From contig CM026387.1 in the NCBI GenBank assembly GCA_014843695.1, positions 77,378,106-77,442,105 of the forward strand: a DNA stretch of 64,000 nt, written 5' to 3'. This document shows, in pieces, positions 43,901 through 51,754 of the stretch; within the stretch, counting starts at the first letter, position 1; every line of letters starts with the position of its first letter. The notes under the pieces were generated by a model. The model did not search any database. It saw nothing but the letters and a program-made list of their open reading frames with translations, and was not told the DNA's origin. Source of the stretch: Archivesica marissinica. Lineage: Eukaryota; Mollusca; Bivalvia; Venerida; Vesicomyidae. The translations under genes and the position numbers were made by a program.

Positions 43901-46796
43901 TGTTCCTTGTTTCTGTACCACCTATATGTGAATGTTCCTTGTTTCTGTACCACCTATCTATGAATGTTTCTTGTTTCTGTACCACCTACCTGTACTGTGA
44001 ATGTTCCTTGTTTCTGTACCACCTACCTGTGAATGTTCGTTGTTTCTGTACCACCTATCTGTGAATGTTCCTTGTTTCTGTACCACCTATCTGTACTGTG
44101 AATGTTCTTTGTTTCTGTACCACCTATCTGTGAATGTTTCTGTACCACCTATCTGTGAATGTTCCTTGTTTCTGTACCACCTATCTGTGAATGTTCCTTG
44201 TTTCTGTACCACCTATCTGTGAATGTTCCTTGTTTCTGTACCACCTATCTGTACAGTGAATGTTCCATGTTTCTGTACCACCTATCTGTACAGTGAATGT
44301 TCCATGTTTCTGTACCATCTATCTGTACAGTGAATGTTCCTTGTTTCTGTACCACCTATCTGTACTGTGAATGTTCCTTGTTTCTGTACCACCTATCTGT
44401 GAATGTTCCTTGTTTCTGTACCACCTATCTGTACTGTGAATGTTCCTTGTTTCTGTACCACCTATCTGTACTGTGAATGTTCCTTGTTTCTGTACCACCT
44501 ACCTGTACTGTGAATGTTCCTTGTTTCTGTACCACCTACCTGTGAATGTTCGTTGTTTCTGTACCACCTATCTGTGAATGTTCCTTGTTTCTGTACCACC
44601 TATCTGTACTGTGAATGTTCTTTGTTTCTGTACCACCTATCTGTGAATGTTCTTTGTTTCTGTACCACCTATCTGTGAATGTTCCTTGTTTCTGTACCAC
44701 CTATCTGTGAATGTTCCTTGTTACTGTACCACCTATCTATGAATGTTCCTTGTTTCTGTACCACCTATCTATGAATGTTCCTTGTTACTGTACCACCTAT
44801 CTATGAATGTTCCTTGTTTCTGTACCACCTATCTGTGAATGTTCCATGTTTCTGTACCACCTATCTGTACAGTGAATGTTCCTTGTTTCTGTACCACCTA
44901 TCTGTACTGTGAATGTTCCTTGTTTCTGTACCACCTATCTGTGAATGTTCCTTGTTTCTGTACCACCTATCTGTGAATGTTCCTTGTTTCTGTACCACCT
45001 ACCTGTACTGTGAATGTTCCTTGTTTCTGTACCACCTATATGTGAATGTTCCTTGTTTCTGTACCACCTACCTGTGAATGTTCGTTGTTTCTGTACCACC
45101 TATCTGTGAATGTTCCTTGTTTCTGTACCACCTATCTGTACTGTGAATGTTCCTTGTTTCTGTACCACCTATCTGTGAATGTTCCTTGTTTCTGTACCAC
45201 CTATCTGTGAATGTTCTTTGTTTCTGTACCACCTATCTGTGAATGTTCCTTGTTTCTGTACCACCTATCTGTGAATGTTCCTTGTTTCTGTACCACCTAT
45301 CTGTGAATGTTCCTTGTTTCTGTACCACCTATCTGTCTGTGAATGTTCCTTGTTTCTGTACCACCTATCTGTGAATGTTCCTTGTTTCTGTACCACCTAT
45401 CTGTGAATGTTCCTTGTTTCTGTACCACCTATCTGTGAATGTTCTTTTCTGTACCACCTATCTGTGAATGTTCCTTGTTTCTGTACCACCTATCTGTGAA
45501 TGTTCCTTGTTTCTGTACCACCTATCTATGAATGTTCCTTGTTTCTGTACCACCTATCTATGAATGTTCCTTGTTTCTGTACCACCTATCTGTGAATGTT
45601 CCTTGTTACTGTACCACCTATCTGTGAATGTTCCTTGTTACTGTACCACCTATCTATGAATGTTCCTTGTTTCTGTACCACCTATCTGTGAATGTTCCTT
45701 GTTACTGTACCACCTATCTGTGAATGTTCCTTGTTACTGTACCACCTATCTGTGAATGTTCCTTGTTACTGTACCACCTATCTGTGAATGTTCCTTGTTA
45801 CTGTACCACCTATCTGTGAATGTTCCTTGTTACTGTACCACCTATCTGTGAATGTTCGTTGTTTCTGTACCACCTATCTGTGAATGTTCCTTGTTACTGT
45901 ACCACCTATCTGTGAATGTTCCTTGTTACTGTACCACCTATCTGTGAATGTTCCTTGTTACTGTACCACCTATCTGTGAATGTTCCTTGTTACTGTACCA
46001 CCTATCTGTGAATGTTCCTTGTTACTGTACCACCTATCTGTGAATGTTCCTTGTTACTGTACCACCTATCTGTGAATGTTCCTTGTTACTGTACCACCTA
46101 TCTGTGAATGTTCCTTGTTACTGTACCACCTATCTGTACAGTGAATGTTCCTTGTTACTGTACCACCTATCTGTGAATGTTCCTTGTTACTGTACCACCT
46201 ATCTGTGAATGTTCCTTGTTACTGTACCACCTATCTGTGAATGTTCCTTGTTACTGTACCACCTATCTGTGAATGTTCCTTGTTACTGTACCACCTATCT
46301 GTGAATGTTCTTGTTACTGTACCACCTATCTGTGAATGTTCCTTGTTACTGTACCACCTATCTGTGAATGTTCCTTGTTACTGTACCACCTATCTGTGAA
46401 TGTTCCTTGTTACTGTACCACCTATCTGTGAATGTTCCTTGTTACTGTACCACCTATCTGTGAATGTTCCTTGTTACTGTACCACCTATCTGTGAATGTT
46501 CCGTGTTACTGTACCACCTATCTGTGAATGTTCCTTGTTACTGTACCACCTATCTGTGAATGTTCCTTGTTACTGTACCACCTATCTGTGAATGTTCCTT
46601 GTTACTGTACCACCTATCTGTGAATGTTCCTTGTTACTGTACCACCTATCTGGATATGGGAACATTATAGTGCTGATTATTTTACTCTAGGTACAATATG
46701 GAGGGTCAGACGAAGCGGCCCCAGTCAGTGAAGGGAGGTGCTTTCCGTGGTAACCAGAATGACAACCGGTTTAAACCGCCGGCAGACATTAAGCAG
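22759..46796 (+). CDS. HNRNPU/HNRNPUL-like nuclear ribonucleoprotein gene (12 exons visible, 3' end outside)
   Basis: Twelve exons join in phase to 742 codons if translation starts at ATG 22772. Residues 1-295 are rich in Ala, Gln, Pro and Gly with no fold that I recognise. Residues about 300-520 form a SPRY domain ([68 protein letters not shown]). Residues 536-710 form the P-loop kinase-like domain of HNRNPU proteins: Walker A GLPGSGKT (541-548), [24 protein letters not shown] (about 615-621) and [11 protein letters not shown]. In vertebrates these chromatin- and RNA-binding nuclear proteins act in transcription, splicing and DNA-damage response. The family's N-terminal SAP domain and C-terminal RGG tail are not seen. 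Ten of the introns hold minisatellites, SINEs or other elements, and four donors are duplicated in arrays. Confidence 0.9.
22838..23113 (+). repeat. 99-bp duplication of an exon end with its donor
   Basis: CAGCACAACCATACATGACR, GCCGGAGTACNGGGGGTACC and AACTCTTCAG|GTAAGG occur with the first donor at 22937 and the second at 23036, exactly 99 bp apart. A third copy breaks off at GCCGGAGTAC (23113). The inserted 99 bp is open in the gene's frame and reads [20 protein letters not shown], then [11 protein letters not shown]. That resembles the exon itself ([19 protein letters not shown]). Confidence 0.9.
23114..23735. other. intron sequence, nothing recognised
   Basis: This is part of the intron between exons 22936 and 25881. 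It is AT-rich and shows no coding signature, element ends or arrays. Confidence 0.5.
23736..24480 (-). repeat. ~70-85 bp array within a dispersed repeat (inverted copy of 3410-3755)
   Basis: Units contain CCCTTTCCCTCATAGAAGCA, CCTCTTGACGCCATTGCCAA, TACGACATACATTGACAATA and TAGTAGCCAAACCAATGTTC. About six units are present, interrupted by the MITE at 23962-24261. It matches the reverse complement of the plus-strand copy at 3.4-3.8 kb. Confidence 0.85.
23962..24261. mobile_element. MITE with CAGAG/CCCTG termini and 5-bp TSD (copy 2)
   Basis: This is a second copy of the element at 21876-22144 and shares GAGGGCGATGTGG, CGAAATTGTC, GTTGTATTTAATGGTTGTAC and GACCTAGAATGAACCCTG. It is flanked by CAACA on both sides (23957-23961 and 24262-24266) and sits inside a unit of the surrounding array, so the array was already present when it inserted. 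Confidence 0.88.
24530..24762. repeat. ~66-bp minisatellite (3 copies), part of the same dispersed repeat
   Basis: AAATGGCTGTCGTTTGTAAG, GAGATATAATAGTATATTAA and CCTAAATCTCTCTGAAGGAA repeat three times. The single-copy counterpart, inverted, is at 3416-3490. Confidence 0.9.
24810..25811. mobile_element. 1.0-kb DNA transposon with CAGGGCTCGACAAAT termini and 5-bp TSD
   Basis: Perfect 15-bp terminal inverted repeats CAGGGCTCGACAAAT and ATTTGTCGAGCCCTG are flanked by AAGTA on both sides (24805-24809 and 25812-25816). Subterminal ACTTGCCCGGGACAAGT-like blocks occur at both ends. A short minus-strand frame at 24960-25202 contains a basic run ([21 protein letters not shown]) that may be a remnant of a coding region. 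No catalytic motif is visible. The termini recall hAT-type elements, but 5-bp duplications are not the usual 8. Confidence 0.85.
25881..26067 (+). CDS. HNRNPU-like exon 2 with GC donor
   Basis: Acceptor TTACTCTTGTAG-like precedes GGT TTG CCA ACA. The exon reads [40 protein letters not shown] and [12 protein letters not shown]. It begins in phase 0 and must end on one base to fit the next exon. That base is followed by GCAAGT (AG|GCAAGT), a textbook GC-AG donor. A GT eight bases in (AA|GTAGTT) would put the next exon out of frame. Confidence 0.8.
26283..26568. repeat. 45-bp minisatellite (~6 copies)
   Basis: The unit is AGAGTAACGTATCATTAATT, GGCGTTACATATCTGTCTGT, TATAT. It ends about 65 bp before the acceptor of the exon at 26634. 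Confidence 0.95.
26634..26807 (+). CDS. HNRNPU-like exon 3
   Basis: Acceptor TTTCAATTGTAG. The exon reads [40 protein letters not shown] and [11 protein letters not shown], ending CTTGCTG|GTAGTA in phase 1. It is Gly/Ala/Pro-rich and probably disordered. Confidence 0.8.
26830..27940. other. intron sequence, a short duplication only
   Basis: CAGACTGGTNTATTNATATNTTCANGC GGTTGGTACGGTCGTTT-type text occurs twice at 27027-27117. No other feature is recognised in this 1.1-kb intron. Confidence 0.5.
27951..28305 (+). CDS. HNRNPU-like exon 4
   Basis: Acceptor GAATTTGTTTACAG. The first two bases complete GAG. The exon reads [40 protein letters not shown] and ends [20 protein letters not shown] at GCAGG|GTAATA in phase 2. 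It is a long Ala/Gln-rich segment with a basic KKK and a likely helix just before the SPRY domain. Confidence 0.85.
28657..28879 (+). CDS. HNRNPU-like exon 5, start of SPRY
   Basis: Acceptor TAACCCTGCAG. The exon reads [40 protein letters not shown] and [20 protein letters not shown], corresponding to the CLDTYNCDLHF...FAFLWAGGRASYGVSKGK part of HNRNPU SPRY. It ends AGAGGAAAG|GTAAAT in phase 0. Eleven bases of this exon end (CTAGAGGAAAG) recur with the donor in the following 81-bp array. Confidence 0.92.
28869..29645 (+). repeat. 81-bp array (~9 copies) containing an exon end and its donor
   Basis: The first copy spans the real exon/intron border: CTAGAGGAAAG|GTAAATCC. Later units carry CTAGAGGAAAG|GTAGATCG, then TAATAGTTTGAACTTCAGTC and AGGTAGTCAGGGTTACAGTT. 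Starts are at 28869, 28950, 29031 and so on. Later copies decay after about 29340. Confidence 0.92.
29956..30076 (+). CDS. HNRNPU-like exon 6, SPRY
   Basis: Acceptor GTCATTTCAG. The exon reads [20 protein letters not shown], then [20 protein letters not shown] and matches the CFEMKV...HEVRIGWSLTTSGMLLG stretch of the family. Donor CAACTAG|GTATGT, phase 1. The last 52 bases plus 19 intron bases are repeated twice more downstream. Confidence 0.92.
30025..30238 (+). repeat. 71-bp duplication (3 copies) of an exon end with its donor
   Basis: Donors AACTAG|GTATGTTTGTAATAG occur at 30077, 30148 and 30219. Copies 2 and 3 share CCGCACATCATCC while the exon has CCGCACATTATCC. Copy 3 has ACATACTTCC. 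The exonic part of each copy is 52 bp. 71 is not a multiple of three, and the frame read past the true donor ends in TAG at the second donor. Confidence 0.93.
30284..30512 (+). mobile_element. tRNA-headed SINE, type B
   Basis: Head GTCGTGATAGCACAGTGATG, then GAGTTCGCGCACAGCTGTAG, GCCGTTACGATTGT, AGACAAGGCACTTCCACATT, CCATCAGGAATGAGGTTTCA and tail ATCTAAAATAAATTTGTATA. Related copies lie at 586-770 (minus) and around 54.7/56.4 kb. Located in the intron after exon 30076. Confidence 0.75.
30989..31238 (+). CDS. HNRNPU-like exon 7, SPRY core
   Basis: Acceptor TATGTCCTGCAG. The exon reads [58 protein letters not shown] and [12 protein letters not shown]. It matches the FSYGYSLKG...DYGEKFDENDVITCF...SYAKNGQDLGVAF...LFPHVL signature. 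Donor ATGTCAG|GTATTG, phase 2. Confidence 0.93.
31882..32130 (+). mobile_element. tRNA-headed SINE, type A, with 12-bp TSD (copy 2)
   Basis: The element is flanked by the perfect direct repeat TAGGTTTCCCAG at 31870-31881 and 32131-32142. Head CTGTCCGATTAGAGCAGTGC with B box CCGGGTTCGATCTTCG, body GTGAGATGGTACGATGGTGG, AGATCGGACAGGTGGGTTTT, then CGAGAGTGGTTAATATAAGT and tail CGTTGTAAAATAAAGAAAGC. It lies in the intron between exons 31238 and 32255. Confidence 0.93.
32255..32384 (+). CDS. HNRNPU-like exon 8, end of SPRY
   Basis: Acceptor ATTTGTTTTGTAG. The exon reads [20 protein letters not shown], then [19 protein letters not shown], matching [21 protein letters not shown]...DRVRGPKGPEEKKDCE. 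Donor TGTGAG|GTATGT, phase 0. Confidence 0.93.
32565..33140. repeat. 42-bp minisatellite (~14 copies)
   Basis: The unit is CTCGCTTGCTTTGTTGTCTC, GGGCGAGTGATCCAGGCATA, TG. A truncated relative (GTTGTCTCGGGTGAGTGATG) stands at 30234-30275 beside the 71-bp duplication. The array ends about 45 bp before the acceptor of the next exon. Confidence 0.95.
33185..33401 (+). CDS. HNRNPU-like exon 9, P-loop (Walker A)
   Basis: Acceptor AAATATTTCAG. The exon reads [40 protein letters not shown] and [20 protein letters not shown]. The intact GxxGxGKTT loop and the NILGT...DKM...GRWDVLI signature are those of the HNRNPU P-loop kinase-like domain. Donor AAATTG|GTAAGC, phase 1. The 28-bp array begins about 16 bases into the intron. 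Confidence 0.95.
33418..36195. repeat. 28-bp minisatellite (~100 copies, with 20-bp short forms)
   Basis: The unit is GTGTAAGGAGATATACATGT, ATACAAGG; later units have ATGCATGT and ATACATGG. Short 20-bp units lack one GTATACAT, explained by slippage on CATGTATACATG, a perfect palindrome. Units ending CAAGG dominate up to about 34.6 kb and CATGG after that. The array fills most of the 3.5-kb intron. Confidence 0.95.
36343..36512. repeat. 57-bp minisatellite (3 copies)
   Basis: The unit contains TTCCCTGGGAGCATTTTACA, GGCTTTGGTCATGTTCAAGG and TAATAACGGTTATT. Same intron as the 28-bp array. Confidence 0.93.
36909..37073 (+). CDS. HNRNPU-like exon 10, DQTN motif
   Basis: Acceptor TTGCTTCCACAG. 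The exon reads [40 protein letters not shown] and [12 protein letters not shown], matching [34 protein letters not shown] of HNRNPUL. LILDQTN is the equivalent of the acidic motif in polynucleotide-kinase-like P-loop enzymes. Donor GAGGACG|GTATGT, phase 1. Confidence 0.95.
37300..38218. repeat. 39-bp minisatellite (~23 copies)
   Basis: The unit is AACATGGTTTCCTGGCAGCC, AGACTGTATATGTCATGTA. Two subtypes, TATATGTCATGTA and TACTTGTCATATA, form separate blocks (about 37330-37670 and 37680-37920, then the first again). The period is 13 codons, so open frames occur on both strands. It ends about 45 bp before the next acceptor. Confidence 0.95.
38262..38394 (+). CDS. HNRNPU-like exon 11
   Basis: Acceptor TTGTTCTTCAG. 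The exon reads [20 protein letters not shown], then [20 protein letters not shown]. It corresponds to [20 protein letters not shown]...LVRQYNEEG of HNRNPUL. It ends GTGGAACA|GTAAGT in phase 2. The next in-frame codon past the donor is TAA, so use of any of the copied donors downstream would truncate the protein. Confidence 0.93.
38387..39640 (+). repeat. 60-bp array (~21 copies) containing an exon end and its donor
   Basis: The first unit straddles the exon border (GTGGAACA|GTAAGTTATCC). Each unit carries GGGTGGAACAGTAAGTTATC, TGCTATGTATATGTTAGATA and TCTCTAACTCTGGTGTGTTT. One unit reads GTAAGC; the others keep GTAAGT. Four or so units have an extra T (CTCTTAAC). The period is 20 codons. Confidence 0.95.
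39768..39998. repeat. 18-19 bp minisatellite (~13 copies)
   Basis: The unit is AAATGTGAAACCATCCAAAC, with CCAACA and CCAAACA length variants. It runs directly into the next array. Confidence 0.93.
40000..46652. repeat. 6.7-kb compound minisatellite (19, 23, 32 and 37 bp forms)
   Basis: The common core is TGTGAATGTTCCTTGTTTC. With CTGTACCACCTATCTGTAC attached it makes the 37-bp form (40.0-40.4 and 41.1-43.9 kb). Alone or with ATTC it makes 19/23-bp forms (40.4-41.1 kb). Without the final TAC it makes the 32-bp form, dominant after 43.9 kb. From about 45.6 kb nearly all units carry TTGTTACTG in place of TTGTTTCTG. Blocks such as 41.3-41.6 and 43.5-43.9 kb repeat each other, showing segmental duplication inside the array. 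Confidence 0.95.
46691..46796 (+). CDS. HNRNPU-like exon 12 (last visible)
   Basis: Acceptor TTATTTTACTCTAG, only 38 bp after the last array unit. The G completes CAG and the exon reads [20 protein letters not shown], then [15 protein letters not shown]. It matches QYNEEGRKAGPP...KRFDNRGG at the start of the C-terminal tail. Donor AAGCAG|GTAAGA, phase 0. The RGG/Gly-rich exons expected next were not found up to the window end. Confidence 0.88.
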
Positions 46797-47400
46797 GTAA
46801 GACGACCAGGGTAAGATCCAGGGTAAACATGTCGACAGAGTTGCTACGGTTTCAAGGGGCGGCACATAATCTGACATCTTATAATTGCCTTTGAGAGCTG
46901 ATCAAAGCAGAATTGAAAAGTATAAAATAATGGATTATACACATTGAGTAAATACAAACATTGTTGCTAGTACCCATGTAATATATTATGATTATAAAAG
47001 AAAGGAATAACGTGGGTGTCTATTCGTTTTATTGCTGTATGCAGAACTAGTTTGTACTCGATATTTATTTATGTCAAATTAACAACCGTGTATTTTGTAC
47101 ATTAAATTGGTGACACGTGCTTCGAGTGTAAATAAAGCTATACTTGGCTGTTCCATTGTACCATCTCATAGAGTTATGTTCATACTTGTAATATCCAACT
47201 CCATAATCAATGTGTAAATTGTCTTCTTTAAAACTTAATTTGGATCCGTTTTATATTAGTTAATCTTGTAATAATTGACTATTGGAATAATACACCTACA
47301 TGTATGCGTATTGCCATTCTGAGCATGATGAGACTTGATGATCTACTGTTCACACATGTTTACAGGTATCACTCTTCATGCTTGCTTTCCTCTATCCTCC
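46797..47400. other. intron start, nothing recognised
   Basis: After the donor, CCAGGGTAAGATCCAGGGTAA adds two more donor-like motifs within 35 bp. The rest is AT-rich with no exon or element signature. Confidence 0.5.
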
Positions 47401-47404
47401 TCCA

Positions 47405-47717
47405 TACCAACAATGATCAATTGTATACGCTCTCCACGCTCGTTGCAACAATGATCAATTGTATACGCTCTCCACGCTCGTTGCAACAATGATCAATTGT
47501 ATACGCTCTCCACGCTCGTTGCAACAATGATCAATTGTATACGCTCTCCACGCTCGTTGCAACAATGATCAATTGTATACGCTCTCCACGCTCGTTGCAA
47601 CAATGATCAATTGTATACGCTCTCCACACTCGTTGCAACAATGATCAATTGTATACGCTCTCCACGCTCGTTGCAACAATGATCAATTGTATACGCTCTC
47701 CACACTCGTTGCAACAC
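47405..47717. repeat. 38-bp minisatellite (8 copies)
   Basis: The unit is CAACAATGATCAATTGTATA, CGCTCTCCACGCTCGTTG. Copies are nearly perfect (ACGCTCG or ACACTCG). Confidence 0.95.
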
Positions 47718-47719
47718 GA

Positions 47720-48300
47720 TTATTTCTGTTACGGTTCAGTTTCTGTGAATGTTGTTAAATCATAATGAACTACGTTTTGATCTGCATTATGAGTACTTGT
47801 TCTTTAGCGATTGAACACGTGTTTGCGTATTTAAGGGTGTTTATCGTATAATGGTATTCATTATAATAAGTATACAATATGATAACTTGTTAGACAGACA
47901 TAGTAGTATTAGTATTTAAAGACTTGGAATAATAACATATTTATAGTAATGATAAACTAAACTAAGTTCGATACAATCCATAATATCTGCCATTGTCGGT
48001 ATTTGTCTGTTTCTCAGAGACATTCTGTGGGTGGTGTAGCCGGTATTGATAGCAAACGTTTGCTCATTATTTCACCAATTTTTACTGCATATTTGAAGGT
48101 TATGCATTGCAGCACTACAAGTATGTGTGAAACATGGGGTAGAATCTGCTATTATTTTATAATCGATTCATTTACTACTTAATTCAAGCTTAGGAATGGA
48201 AATATACCTAGAGATTTAAGCATTCAACAAATTAGTAAGAGCTATGAATATTGACTGAATATTTCCGGTTGCATTCTCTATGCCAAGTTAGAGTTGAATT
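47720..48300. other. no recognisable feature
   Basis: AT-rich sequence, stops in every frame, no repeats seen. Confidence 0.5.
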
Positions 48301-48307
48301 TCCATAA

Positions 48308-48541
48308 TTAACCCGTAACCTGCTAATCACAACTACAGTCGCTTTGCAAACAGCATAGTTCCGTCTGATCAGGCTCTATGCTGTTTGCTATTGAGATAGT
48401 GGAGCTAAATAAACACTTGTCTTAATAGCAAACAACATAGAGCCTGATCAGACTCAGCGCTACGACGTGGCTGATCTGCGCGGGTAATATAATCCTGTGT
48501 TGTTTGCACATTCTGTCCAAGTTATTCTGCAGGTCGGGGCT
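48308..48541. mobile_element. palindromic MITE (complete copy)
   Basis: Ends TTAACCCGTAACCTGC and GCAGGTCGGGGCTAA are imperfect inverted repeats. Internally GGCTCTATGCTGTTTGCTAT and ATAGCAAACAACATAGAGCC are inverted copies, so most of the element can fold back. Related fragments lie at 826-878 and 18960-19145. Confidence 0.75.
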
Positions 48542-48942
48542 AAATACACGGCCTTACATCATTGAACGACCTATGAGATTTATGTTTATAGAAATACAAA
48601 ATGATTTAATTATGTTTATGGTTTATTTCATGTAATAGCCAACAATAGTGTTCATGTACTAGGAAATATGTTGGAACAAATTTGAGGAACTCACCTTATT
48701 TAGTAAGATATATTTCATAACACTATGTAGAATTGCACTTAATGTTGTACTGGGAAATATTTTATTACACCTTTATATATAGTATTAGATAATATGAAGC
48801 AAACGCGGAATATTTATTAATTGGAGATTTCACCCCTCCATCACGTTTTTCTCGGACATAAAATTGATCAAGTTTGAGAATACAGGCAGATATTTTAATT
48901 AATATGTTTAGGCAGTAAGCTAAATAAATTGAGGAACACACC

Positions 48943-49126
48943 TTTATAATATACAACAAGGTTAAATTAACACCTTTATAATATACAACAAAGTTAAGTT
49001 AACACCTTTATAATATACAACAAGGTTAAATTAACACCTTTATAATATACAACAAAGTTAAGTTAACACCTTTATAATATACAACAAAGTTAAGTTAACA
49101 CCTTTATAATATACAACAAAGTTAAG
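48943..49126. repeat. 32-bp minisatellite (~6 copies)
   Basis: The unit is CACCTTTATAATATACAACA, AAGTTAAGTTAA, with AAGTTAAG and AGGTTAAA alternating. Confidence 0.95.
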
Positions 49127-49159
49127 AAAACAGTTCTATGTACTTCAAAATGTTGCACC

Positions 49160-50115
49160 ACAGATTCAAGGAACACCTATATACTCACAGAATCGAGGAA
49201 CACCTCTATATACACACAGAATGGAGGAACACCTCTATATACTCACACATAATCGAGGAACACCTCTATATACACACAGAATGGAGGAACACCTCTATAT
49301 ACTCACAGAATCGAGGAACACCTCTATATACACACAGAATGGAGGAACACCTCTATATACTCACAGAATCGAGGAACACCTCTATATACACACAGAATGG
49401 AGGAACACCTCTATATACTCACAGAATCGAGGAACACCTCTATATACTCACAGAATCGAGGAACACCTCTATATACACACAGAATGGAGGAACACCTCTA
49501 TATACTCACACAGAATGGAGGAACACCTATATACACACAGAATGGAGGAACACCTCTATATACACACATAATGGAGGAACACCTCTATATACTCACACAG
49601 AATGGAGGAACACCTCTATATACTCACAGAATGGAGGAACACCTCTATACACACACAGAATGGAGGAACACCTCTATATACTCACAGAATCAAGGAACAC
49701 CTCTATATACTCACAGAATCAAGGAACACCTCTATATACTCACAGAATGGAGGAACACCTCTATATACTCACACAGAATGGAGGAACACCTCTATATACT
49801 CACAGAATAGAGGAACACCTCTATATACTCACAGAATGGAGGAACACCTCTATATACTCACAGAATGGAGGAACACCTCTATATACACACATAATCGAGG
49901 AACACCTCTATGTACACACAGAATCGAGGAACACCTCTATATACTCACACAGAATCGAGGAACACTTCTATATACACACAGAATCGAGGAACACCTCTAT
50001 ATACTCACAGAATCGAGGAACACCTCTATACACACACACACACACAGAATCGAGGAACACCTCTATACACACACACACACACACAGAATCGAGGAACACC
50101 TCTATATACACAGAG
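49160..50115. repeat. 29-31 bp minisatellite (~33 copies) with embedded CA runs
   Basis: The unit is GAGGAACACCTCTATATACT, CACAGAATC or CACAGAATG. Small CACA insertions vary the length, and near 50030-50085 two (CA)n runs have grown within units. A lone remnant (TTGAGGAACATCTATATACT) stands at 50943-50962. Confidence 0.95.
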
Positions 50116-50119
50116 AATT

Positions 50120-51750
50120 GATAGCGTTTCCCCCAGACTAAAAAAGGGCATTTTTTCATTTTCCAAAAAAAAATAATATATATATATAAATGTTATTGCG
50201 AGTATGAAATATTTTGAGGACAAATCAATTTTGCAACCTATTGCATATTTCAATTCAAAATATATTATAAGGCCTAGTATCCGAGATAATGATCTAAACA
50301 TAAGACAGAAATATATATATATACGACAATAATGCATTTACATTCATTTAAATCAAAACGTATATATATCGTAAAATTGACATCCGTTGGCGGAATTTCC
50401 GACCGATGCAATGGGACAATCCATATGCTGTGATATGCACAGTACCCAGTAAAACTAAAAACGTGAGACTATAAGAACAAATTGGGGACTATTTAAATCA
50501 ATTAGCGCCAATTGTGAGATTTGCACACATGGGACAATATGTCTGTGACTTCACTATAAAGAACTCGTAACTGGACATCGCACGCCGATAATCCTATACA
50601 TTTGTTTTTATAACAATGACTCGAACGGAAATTGGGGCATAAATGTGCGAAAATTGACTGATTGGCATGTATCATGATTACTTGTCTTCAATATACATAA
50701 CCAGCAGACGACACATTAGTCTCTTGATTTATTTATGTTTTGAATTTCTATTAAATCAATATCAAGACTACGACAATTAACTTACATTCTTGCTAGGTCC
50801 CATTGCATTGGCGGGAAAGATATGACGTAGTCAGTTAAAACTCGGGGAATCATTTTCGGAATTTCGGGCACAAGGGCGGCCCCAAAAAGGGGCAGGACGG
50901 GCCGGGCCGCCCTCCTATTCCTGCTTAGGGGAAATACTAGAATTGAGGAACATCTATATACTCTGATATATTTGTAAGGATGATGTGTAGATACAGCAGC
51001 TGCTGCATGCTTGTGTATATATACTAGTATATCTGTAGGTAGGAGGGGCTGCTTACAGGACCACCGGCGATGCACAATTGTTTCAGTAACATGCGTGGTG
51101 TACTCCCATACTTCCCAAGTGATGCATATATAATGATACATGTAACTAAACTACATATTACTAACTCGAGCTGGTTGTGAACGATCTATACTGGCGTAAA
51201 CCTTTACTTGTCTATTCAACGCAAACATCATTTCTTCTTATTGTGAAACACTGTTGATCTTGCATTCTTGCATATTCTATAAAAGTATTTACTTAATGTG
51301 AAGTTATAACACTACTATGAGATGGTGTCGGTGGAACGAGATGCATACATGGGGTGATATAGAGCAACTCTGCAGGCATGTGTTAACCTGTATATTTATG
51401 ATGTTTAAATAACTTTTTAAATACATTTTTGTATTAAGTAGATAATATTTTTAAATGTAACTCGCTATGATTATTAACAATAATTATAGAACATATTGTA
51501 TGTGTTTGTACGTTATGTAGGTGTAGATATCGCAATGTGTCATGTACATGATGAAAACTTACATGTAAGCAACAGGCAAACAAGAACTGATTAGTGTTCC
51601 ATGTAAGTAGGTGGGGGGAAGTTACAGCTTGTCAAACTTATAGAAATACTCTCAAGTAACAATCAATAACATAAACTCCTCACTGATTAATAAACAATAC
51701 CAATACATATGCCGCTAATTATCCTGCAAAACTTGCGTCTTGACATGATT
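50120..51750. other. non-genic; GC-rich inverted patch at 50872-50925
   Basis: AAGGGCGGCCCC and GGGCCGCCCT face each other around GGGGCAGGACGGGCC, which looks like the end of an unidentified DNA element. GCAATGGGAC at 50408 and GTCCCATTGC at 50797 form another distant inverted pair. No coding sequence is supported. Confidence 0.35.
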
Positions 51751-51754
51751 ATAA

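Noticed and set aside
49138..50176. 327-residue frame with RNTSIYTQNGGTPLYT repeats
   Set aside because: By-product of a 29-31 bp array; unit length variants shift the frame among three equally open readings.
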